In this document: piece by piece, positions 1 to 5,067 of the stretch
How positions within the stretch are numbered: the stretch's first letter is position 1
Layout: every line of letters starts with the position of its first letter
Assembly (NCBI GenBank): GCA_905236195.1
Contig: CAJOOX010000231.1
Location: 1-5,728 of the forward strand
From: an uncultured Bacteroidales bacterium
GTDB taxonomy: Bacteria > Bacteroidota > Bacteroidia > Bacteroidales > UBA3663
Reading direction: 5' to 3'
DNA length: 5,728 nt
Position numbers and translations under genes: made by a program
Notes under the pieces: generated by a model
The model's database searches: none
Seen by the model: the letters and a program-made list of their open reading frames with translations, nothing else
Told to the model about the DNA's origin: nothing

Positions 1-97
1 CCCCAGCCGCTGTCGCTGCCTCGGCACTCTCCGAGCACGCTGTGCAACTGACGAGCGATGCCGCCAGCATCAGTAGCGTTGTAAATGGTTTCTTCAT
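1..97 (-). CDS. Lipoprotein of unknown function, N-terminal fragment (3' end outside window)
   Basis: Only the first 32 codons are visible. They encode a lysine-rich start (MKKPF), a hydrophobic stretch (TLLMLAASLV) and a lipobox LVSC ending at Cys18. This is a type II (lipoprotein) signal peptide, so the product should be a lipid-anchored envelope protein. A second cysteine (Cys21) and a small acidic/Ala-rich linker (SESAEAATAAG) follow. The ATG at 97-95 is chosen because it gives a complete signal peptide and lies 15 bases after the stop of the NTF2-reductase gene, behind a purine-rich leader (GAGAGCAGAGAG). The spacing makes it the next gene of the same operon. The mature domain is outside the window, so no function can be given. 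It could be another hydrolase, a cupin or a redox protein, as in similar clusters, but that is a guess. Confidence 0.8.
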   Translation of the reverse strand, partial: MKKPFTTLLMLAASLVSCTACSESAEAATAAG

Positions 98-112
98 ATC
101 TCTCTGCTCTCG

Positions 113-1423
113 CTAATCGTCGATTTTCCAGTTCAGCATGAACTGTTCGGCCTGCTTGTAGTCCATGTTGAAGAAGCGCTGCTCCTTGTTCAGGTTGCGA
201 ATGGCCAGCATGTCGCGGTCGGAGAGGGCGAAATCGAAGATCTGCGCATTCTCCATGATGTGCTGCGGGTTGCGAGAGCCGGGAATGACGCTGAGACCTT
301 CCTGCAAGTGCCAGCGGAGGATGACCTGTGCAGGCGACTTCTTCAGACGCTGGGCAATCTCGACGATGACGGGGTCTTTCAGCAGGGCACCCTGACTCAT
401 CTGTCCGCCAAGCGGGAACCAACATTCCACCTGTATGCCATACTCAGCGGCCTTCTTGCGGATGTCAAGCCGCTGGGCATATGGGTGGCACTCTATCTGC
501 AGGCTGGCGGGCTTGATCTCGCAGTTCTCCATGATACGGGTGAACACGGAGTCATTGGCATCGAAATTGGAGATACCCAAGGCACGAACCTTACCTGCAC
601 GAACGGCTTTCTCCATATCCTTCCAGGCACCTACGAAATCACCCATCGGCTGATGCACATAGAGCAGGTCGATATAGTCGGTCTGCAAGCGCTCCAGCAT
701 CTTGTCGATGGCTTCAGCACTCTTACCCTCGCCGTACTCACTGGGCCAGAGCTTGCTGGTAATCCAGAGATCCTGACGGGGGATGCCGCTCTCTTTGACA
801 GCCTCACCTACACCACGCTCGTCCTGATAGGCGTGAGCCGTGTCGATGTGGCGGTAACCCATGCGCAGGGCGGTGAGCACGCTCTCCTTGGCCTGTTCAT
901 TAGTCATCTGATAAGTGCCGATACCGAACTGCGGCATACGGATGCCATTGCTGAAAGTCAGTGTTGGCTCAAAGCGGGCATCTGGCTCTGCCAACTTGGT
1001 GAAGATAAGCGACGAGAGTCTCCAATCCTTGCTCTTCTGACGGATATACACCTCGCTCACCATGAAGGGGAAACGCACCTGATGACCACCCACCTCTGAG
1101 GTCAGATGGATGTTGCTATACACCGTAGCCACGTTCTTATCCGTAAACTTCACCTCCTGCGAATGAATGTCGGCATGCTTGTACCAGATCATACCGCCAC
1201 GGATGATGTCCACCTCCTGCTTGGCTCCCCACGAGCCGCCCATGTGGACAAACATCGCGTTCTCGTGGAACAATTCAGCCAGTTTGTCGGCGTTCTTCTC
1301 CGACATCCAAGCCCATTTCTGAGTCGACAACTCAATCAACTCCTGTTGCTCTTTTGTAAACTGCTGTGCAAATGCCGTCGCGCTGGCGACGATAAACATT
1401 GCCAAGACTAATACCTTTTTCAT
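113..1423 (-). CDS. Exported fusion protein: NTF2-like (SnoaL/DUF4440-type) domain plus aldo/keto reductase
   Basis: The 436-residue product has three parts. Residues 1-19 form a Sec signal peptide (MKKVLVLAMFIVASATAFA, probable cleavage before Gln20). Residues about 22-145 resemble an NTF2-like/SnoaL-like domain (LSTQKWAWM..., LAELFHENAMFVHMGG, then alternating strands to DWRLSSLIFTKL). Residues about 155-425 form an aldo/keto reductase close to the AKR5/2,5-diketogluconate reductase type. It starts with LTFSNGIRMPQFGIGTYQ and keeps the whole catalytic tetrad: Asp194, Tyr199, Lys224 and His257 (HIDTAHAY, TSKLW, YVHQP). The cofactor loop reads IPGSRNPQHI at 380-389, with Gly where the family usually has Lys. 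AKRs reduce aldehydes or ketones with NAD(P)H; export of such an enzyme is unusual. The ATG at 1423-1421 gives the full signal peptide, sits 12 bases after the upstream reductase and has TAGGAA just before it. The stop is TAG. The domain calls are firm; substrate and true location are inferred. Confidence 0.88.
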   Translation of the reverse strand: MKKVLVLAMFIVASATAFAQQFTKEQQELIELSTQKWAWMSEKNADKLAELFHENAMFVHMGGSWGAKQEVDIIRGGMIWYKHADIHSQEVKFTDKNVATVYSNIHLTSEVGGHQVRFPFMVSEVYIRQKSKDWRLSSLIFTKLAEPDARFEPTLTFSNGIRMPQFGIGTYQMTNEQAKESVLTALRMGYRHIDTAHAYQDERGVGEAVKESGIPRQDLWITSKLWPSEYGEGKSAEAIDKMLERLQTDYIDLLYVHQPMGDFVGAWKDMEKAVRAGKVRALGISNFDANDSVFTRIMENCEIKPASLQIECHPYAQRLDIRKKAAEYGIQVECWFPLGGQMSQGALLKDPVIVEIAQRLKKSPAQVILRWHLQEGLSVIPGSRNPQHIMENAQIFDFALSDRDMLAIRNLNKEQRFFNMDYKQAEQFMLNWKIDD

Positions 1424-1435
1424 ATTCCTATCGTT

Positions 1436-2425
1436 TTAATATCCACTGTCGATGCTCTTCTGGCTATCGGCATTGTAGCGATGACCAGAGAGGGTGATTT
1501 GTGCGAGGCGCAGGTTGATGTCGCGCATCTCCTCGTCGGTATAGGTGATGGCGGCTGCGCCAAAGTTCTCGGAGAGATGCTTCCACGACGTGCTGCCGGG
1601 GATGGCGACAATCCAAGGCTTCTGCGCCATCAGCCATGAGAGTGCGACCTGGGCAGGTGTGCATTGTTTGCGCTGGGCAATCTCCGTCACGAAATCAACG
1701 AGTACCATGTTCTTGTCTATATTCTCAGCCTCGAAGCGGGGAACCTTCGAACGGAAATCGTTGGCGGCAAAGGTCTGACCGCGCTTCACGGCTCCAGTGA
1801 GAAAGCCCTTGCCAAGCGGTGAGAACGGCACGAGGCCGATGCCCAGTTCTTCGAGCGTTGGGATAATCTCACGCTAAGGCAGTTGCCAGAACATCGAATA
1901 CTCGCTCTGAACGGCAGTCAGCGGACAAACCTTGTGTGCACGGCGGATCGTATCGACACCAGCCTCCGACATACCCCAATGCAGAATTTTTCCTTCTTTC
2001 ATCAGTTGGGCGATGGTATCAGCCACCTCCTCGGGTGCCGTCTGCTTATCCACGCGATGCTGATAATATAGGTCAATGTGGTCGGTACGCAGGCGTTTCA
2101 ACGAGCCTTCGACTGAGGCACGGATAGTAGCAGCGCTGCTGTCAAGCGTCTGCTTAAAGTCTCGCAGTGTGATGCCGAACTTCGTGGCAATCTTCACTTC
2201 GTTGCGAATCGGTTCCAGTGCCTCGCCCACCAGTTCCTCGTTGGTGAATGGGCCGTAGCACTCTGCCGTATCGAAGAATGTCACACCCAGTTCGTCGTGT
2301 GTCCGACGAATCAGTTCTATCATCTCCTTCTTGTCGCGAGCGTCACCATAGCCATGCGACATACCCATGCAGCCCAGACCTATGGCTGAGACCTGCAAAT
2401 CGCGTCCTAATATTCTCTGTTCCAT
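1436..2425 (-). pseudogene. Cytoplasmic aldo/keto reductase (Tas/YajO-like) with one in-frame amber codon
   Basis: The reading frame is 330 codons including the terminal TAA, the usual size for this family, but codon 184 (1876-1874) is TAG. Before it lie the N-terminus (MEQRILGRDLQVSAIGLG) and the full catalytic tetrad: Asp52, Tyr57, Lys82 and His123 (FFDTAECYG, IATKFG, YYQHR). After it the same frame continues with REIIPTLEELGIGLVPFSPL and the family's cofactor loop IPGSTSWKHLSENFGA, down to HRYNADSQKSIDSGY. Relatives usually have Glu after the Trp-x-x-Pro segment, so GAG to TAG is the simplest cause. No frame change is needed. Translated as written, the 183-residue product would lack the last third of the barrel and the NADPH loop and should be inactive. 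There is no signal peptide, so an intact form would be cytoplasmic. The start overlaps the end of the esterase gene by 19 bases. Alternatives are a sequencing error or readthrough by a suppressor tRNA. Confidence 0.85.
1874..1876 (-). other. In-frame premature TAG codon inside the aldo/keto reductase
   Basis: The plus strand reads CTA, giving TAG in the reductase frame directly after ...YSMFWQLP and before REIIPTLEEL. Both flanks match the aldo/keto reductase family without a gap. TAG also ends two neighbouring genes, the esterase and the NTF2-reductase fusion, so it acts as an ordinary stop in this organism. Confidence 0.9.
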
Positions 2426-3369
2426 AATTTTCTGATATATTTCTTACCGTTGATTATATTGATTCCTTTCTGTAGCGTGTCGCGCCGTGTACCGTTTAGC
2501 GAGTAGATTACGACCTGCTTGGAGTTGTCGCCTCTGGTGGAGCGGATGGCTGTCGTACCTTGACGAAACAGGCCACCGACCTTGCGGAGCATCTTCGGCG
2601 TGCAGGCACTCCAGAAGTCCCAGTCGTGACCTCCGCTGCGCTCGATGTGCTCGTGGGCAATGCCGAGTTGGGTGAGCAGGGCGGAGAAATCGCGATTGTC
2701 GTAGGTGAAATAGTCGCGGTCGCCACACTCCAGTGTGATACTGGGCAGGTCGGAGGGCTGGTAGTTTCGGATGATGTCGCCCATGTCCGTCGCCCCGTAG
2801 CCGCCGATGACGCTGCTCATAGCATAGACGTAGCTGAATAGTTCGTGGTGCATCACGCCGTAGCGCAAGGCTCCGTAGCCGCCCATCGAGAAACCGCCGA
2901 TGGCCCGCGCAGTGCGCTCCCGACGGATGCTGTAGCGCGATTCTACCTCGGGCATCAGTTCCTCGAAGAAATACTGCTCGTAGTTCAGGCCGTTGCCGTA
3001 CAGGTTGTCGATGTACATCCACGTCTGGCCGTCGGGTGTCACGATAATCATCTCCGGTACCTCGCTCGAGGCTATCATTGCATCGGCATCATCAGCCATA
3101 TCGTCGTACACCCACCACTCGTTCTGGTCGCCTCCATAGCCGTGCAGCAGGTAGAGTACGGGGTACTGCTTCGACTCCGTATAACCAGCGGGCAGATAGA
3201 CGGAGTAGAGCATGTCGCGGCGCAGAATGTCGCTGTGGATGGTCTGGTCGCGCAGCACCGTACCCTTCGCGCCGTCAGTTACGCCCTGCGCCACTGCCTC
3301 CTGATCGTCCGAACAGGCCGTCAGGAGGAGTGAGAGGCAAAGCAGTATCTTGGGGAATCTGATTCTCAT
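2407..3369 (-). CDS. Lipoprotein esterase, esterase D/feruloyl esterase (CE1-like) family
   Basis: The product has 320 residues. Residues 1-19 are a lipoprotein signal peptide (lipobox LTAC, Cys19). The residues after the Cys are SDDQE, which resembles the acidic surface-export signal of Bacteroidetes lipoproteins. Residues about 40-268 form an alpha/beta hydrolase of the 'putative esterase' family. The features are LYLLHGYGG (oxyanion region, 73-80), the nucleophile elbow GGFSMGG with Ser161, a probable acid Asp219 in CGDRDYFTYDNRDF, and His248 in SGGHDW. The family hydrolyses carboxylic esters; feruloyl/acetyl esters on plant polysaccharides, siderophore esters and S-formylglutathione are known substrates, and none can be chosen here. 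Residues about 285-313 (VVIYSLNG...KGINIINGKK) resemble the C-terminal sorting-type tail of Prevotella exported proteins, followed by a short LWNREY extension. The gene begins 21 bases after the flavodoxin and its TAG stop lies 19 bases inside the next reductase gene. Confidence 0.88.
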   Translation of the reverse strand: MRIRFPKILLCLSLLLTACSDDQEAVAQGVTDGAKGTVLRDQTIHSDILRRDMLYSVYLPAGYTESKQYPVLYLLHGYGGDQNEWWVYDDMADDADAMIASSEVPEMIIVTPDGQTWMYIDNLYGNGLNYEQYFFEELMPEVESRYSIRRERTARAIGGFSMGGYGALRYGVMHHELFSYVYAMSSVIGGYGATDMGDIIRNYQPSDLPSITLECGDRDYFTYDNRDFSALLTQLGIAHEHIERSGGHDWDFWSACTPKMLRKVGGLFRQGTTAIRSTRGDNSKQVVIYSLNGTRRDTLQKGINIINGKKYIRKLWNREY

Positions 3370-3390
3370 CGTTCTATTATTGTCTGCGTT

Positions 3391-4017
3391 TTAGAATCCT
3401 ATTTCGCTGAGCCACTTGTCAATCTTCGCAGTTTTCGATTCCATGCCCTGGCCGCCCTGCTCCTTGGTTACGATGCAGAGGCCCTCGGCGTGGGTGCTGT
3501 TGGGCGTGGCGGCCTCGATGTCGCGGAGGGTGGATGACGGGCCGCTGTAGGCGGTGCAGAAGGGGATGACGGTCTTGCCCATAAGGTCGTACTGCTCCAG
3601 GAATGTGAAGACGGGCATCGGGGCGGTGTACCACCATACGGGGACGCAGACGAACACTACGTCGTACTGTGCCATATTCTCTACCTTGCCCTTAATCGCA
3701 GGACGCTCGCCTGCCTCTTTCTCGGCCTTGGCATCCTCGGTGCAGGGCGTGTACTCCGTGGGGTACGGCTTTTCACGGATGATTTCAAACTCGTCGGCTC
3801 CCAGTTTCTGGGCGATGTACTGCGCTGCATGCTTGGTGTTGCCGCTCCACGAGAAGTAGGCCACCAGAACTTTTTTGCCTTTCAAACTCATTACTTCTTT
3901 TTTTTCTGTCGTGCTATCGCCCGACTCGTTGTTTACTTTTTTTGCCTTTGCCGTGCAGGCACTCAGTCCTGCTACAGTCAGCAGCATCATGGCTGCTAAT
4001 GATAATAACTTCTTCAT
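3391..4017 (-). CDS. Lipoprotein flavodoxin (flavodoxin_4-type)
   Basis: The product has 208 residues. Residues 1-21 are a lipoprotein signal peptide (MKKLLSLAAMMLLTVAG, lipobox LSAC, Cys21). A polar Lys/Glu-rich linker covers about 22-47. The flavodoxin domain then runs from 48 to 208. It has the FMN phosphate loop YFSWSGNT (54-61), a second flavin-contact segment VPVWWYTAPMP (125-135) and IPFCTAYSGP (151-160) near the third loop. Flavodoxins bind FMN and carry one or two electrons between redox partners; most are cytoplasmic, so an anchored envelope version is unusual though not unique in Bacteroidetes. After Cys21 the sequence is basic (TAKAKK), so it lacks the acidic surface signal seen in the neighbouring esterase and probably faces the periplasm. 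The start lies only 3 bases after the upstream hydrolase stop, with the purine-rich AAGAAGAAC inside that gene's end as the likely ribosome site. The coding strand has A runs of 6, 7 and 8 bases in the linker region. Confidence 0.9.
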   Translation of the reverse strand: MKKLLSLAAMMLLTVAGLSACTAKAKKVNNESGDSTTEKKEVMSLKGKKVLVAYFSWSGNTKHAAQYIAQKLGADEFEIIREKPYPTEYTPCTEDAKAEKEAGERPAIKGKVENMAQYDVVFVCVPVWWYTAPMPVFTFLEQYDLMGKTVIPFCTAYSGPSSTLRDIEAATPNSTHAEGLCIVTKEQGGQGMESKTAKIDKWLSEIGF

Positions 4018-4020
4018 AGA

Positions 4021-4962
4021 TTACAAGTTCTTCTTGAAAAACGGGATGATAAACTCGAACGCCTCGCTGACGAACGGCGCGAGGTCGTACATGTCGAAGT
4101 GGCTGGCCTCGGGAATGACGTGCATCTCTTTGTTAGAATGTGGCACAGCATCAAAGACCTCCGTCGAAGCCTCACGGCTCCAGGCGTTCTCGCTCGTGAT
4201 GACGAGATAGGGCTTCGTCATCTCGCGCATGATGCTGACCACGTTGTACTTCACCAGTTCCAACTGGCTCCACGCCACCACCTGGTTTGACCAACGGGGA
4301 TGCGTGCCGCGCGACGTGTAGTAGTAGGCCGCGCCCTCGTCGAACGCGCGGGGCATGAAGTTCAGGTACGTCAGGCCGCCCCGTCCCTGCTCGTAGGCCT
4401 CCTTGGCTGCCCGCACCTCGTCTTCAGGACGGAAGAATCCGGCCATGGCCGATTTCGAGATGTCTGCAATGGCGGGGACGATGGCCGTAATGGCCTTCAG
4501 ACGAGGTTCGCGAACGCCTGCCACCGACATGTATGAGCCGGAGCCGCAAATGCCGAGTCCGCCTATGCGCTCACTGTCCACGTAGGGCAGACCGGCGAGG
4601 AAATCGACTGCACCCTCGATGTCGCTCTCCTTCACGTCGGGCAGTTCCTGCTGGCGCGGCATGCCCTCGCTCTCGCCGAAGTACGTGCCGTCGAACACCA
4701 GCGTCACGAAGCCCGCCGCCGTCAGCCGCTCGGCATACACCGACTGCGCCTGTTCCTTCACCGACAGCATCGGCCCCGTCACCACCACTGCCGGGTAGTT
4801 CTCGCTGAGATTAAAACCTGCGGGCAGCCGCAGTAGTCCTGCCATCCGCGTTCCTAACTGTTTGTTGACAAATACAACTTTTTGAGTTTCCATATTGCTT
4901 TGAGCTTTTGTTGCGCCACCCGCCATCAGCAGGAGACACAGGGTGAATAATAGTTTCTTCAT
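4021..4962 (-). CDS. Exported alpha/beta hydrolase, dienelactone-hydrolase-like, cysteine nucleophile
   Basis: With the start at 4962 the product has 313 residues. Residues 1-20 are a Sec signal peptide (MKKLLFTLCLLLMAGGATKA, cleavage before Gln21). The rest is an alpha/beta hydrolase fold: LLRLPAGF, AVVVTGPM (58-65), TLVFDGTYFGESEG (87-100), the nucleophile elbow GLGICGSGSY with Cys139, a probable acid around Glu258 (VITSENAWS) and His288 (EASHFD). Cys in place of Ser at the elbow is the pattern of dienelactone hydrolases and of the YcjY-like group, which act on lactones or esters; the substrate here is unknown. An in-frame ATG at 5016 would add 18 residues, but it lies inside the terminator hairpin and upstream of the promoter, so it is rejected. 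The gene is first in its transcription unit and the flavodoxin follows 3 bases later. It is a distant paralogue of the gene on its upstream side. Confidence 0.88.
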   Translation of the reverse strand: MKKLLFTLCLLLMAGGATKAQSNMETQKVVFVNKQLGTRMAGLLRLPAGFNLSENYPAVVVTGPMLSVKEQAQSVYAERLTAAGFVTLVFDGTYFGESEGMPRQQELPDVKESDIEGAVDFLAGLPYVDSERIGGLGICGSGSYMSVAGVREPRLKAITAIVPAIADISKSAMAGFFRPEDEVRAAKEAYEQGRGGLTYLNFMPRAFDEGAAYYYTSRGTHPRWSNQVVAWSQLELVKYNVVSIMREMTKPYLVITSENAWSREASTEVFDAVPHSNKEMHVIPEASHFDMYDLAPFVSEAFEFIIPFFKKNL

Positions 4963-4983
4963 CTTACTTATACTTTGTTTGAT

Positions 4984-5012
4984 GCCGCAAAGGTACGACA
5001 AAAGCCGCAAAG
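4984..5012. repeat. Direct repeat of GCCGCAAAG, 20 bases apart
   Basis: GCCGCAAAG occurs at 4984-4992 and again at 5004-5012 on the plus strand. The first copy overlaps the promoter -7 box and the second is one arm of the terminator hairpin. Spacing of 20 bases is close to two helical turns. It may be chance, a regulator site, or a sign that either copy can pair with the other hairpin arm. Confidence 0.5.
4988..4995 (-). promoter_or_regulatory. Bacteroidetes-type promoter, -7 element TACCTTTG
   Basis: On the minus strand TACCTTTG matches the Bacteroides -7 consensus TAnnTTTG exactly. Transcription would start near 4981, giving a leader of about 19 bases before the ATG at 4962. No TTTG -33 element is present at the usual 19-21 base distance; that region falls in the loop of the upstream terminator hairpin and is AT-rich. 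The promoter would drive the run of genes from the exported hydrolase to at least the lipoprotein at the left edge. Confidence 0.65.
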
Positions 5013-5037
5013 TCATTTAATAACTTTTGCGGCTTTT
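5000..5037 (-). terminator. Intrinsic terminator hairpin after the upstream hydrolase gene
   Basis: Read on the minus strand, AAAAGCCGCAAAAGT and ACTTTGCGGCTTTT pair over about 14 base pairs with one bulged A around a 9-base loop. The GC core sits between A and T tracts. The hairpin begins about 30 bases after the TAA of the upstream hydrolase, so it most likely ends that transcript. The T tract on the 3' side is short (4 T) and belongs to the stem. On the plus strand the hairpin is followed by a longer T-rich stretch, so it could also stop antisense transcripts. Confidence 0.75.
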
Positions 5038-5067
5038 CTTTCACTTTTTGCCGATACGTCTTTCCCC

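Noticed and set aside
260..1099. Long plus-strand open frame of 279 codons opposite the NTF2-reductase gene
   Set aside because: It is antisense to a gene with clear family motifs throughout, and its translation shows no recognisable domain or signal. It is a by-product of codon composition.
1436..1831. Separate small gene for the C-terminal part of the interrupted reductase
   Set aside because: The start would be a GTG that is simply a Val codon in the conserved GLVPFSPLGKG segment, and there is no ribosome site or independent domain. It is the downstream part of the same broken gene.
1874..1876. Reassignment of TAG to an amino acid in this organism
   Set aside because: The esterase and the NTF2-reductase fusion both end in TAG at sensible positions. 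Reading through the latter would run, in the same frame, into the signal peptide of the next lipoprotein, which makes no sense.
2444..3022. Minus-strand 192-codon frame overlapping the esterase in another phase
   Set aside because: The translation is rich in Arg, His and Pro, as expected for an off-frame reading of a GC-moderate gene, and the esterase frame holds all catalytic motifs.
2845..3333. Plus-strand open frame of 162 codons opposite the esterase gene
   Set aside because: It lies opposite the conserved esterase core, its translation has no recognisable motif, and no promoter or ribosome site was seen.
5008..5011. TTTG in the hairpin arm as the -33 element of the promoter
   Set aside because: It is only 12 bases from the -7 box, whereas Bacteroides promoters use about 19-21 bases.
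4963..5016. Longer start for the exported hydrolase at the ATG at 5016
   Set aside because: That ATG lies in the terminator hairpin loop and upstream of the -7 promoter element, and the extra 18 residues would precede a complete signal peptide beginning MKKLLFTL.
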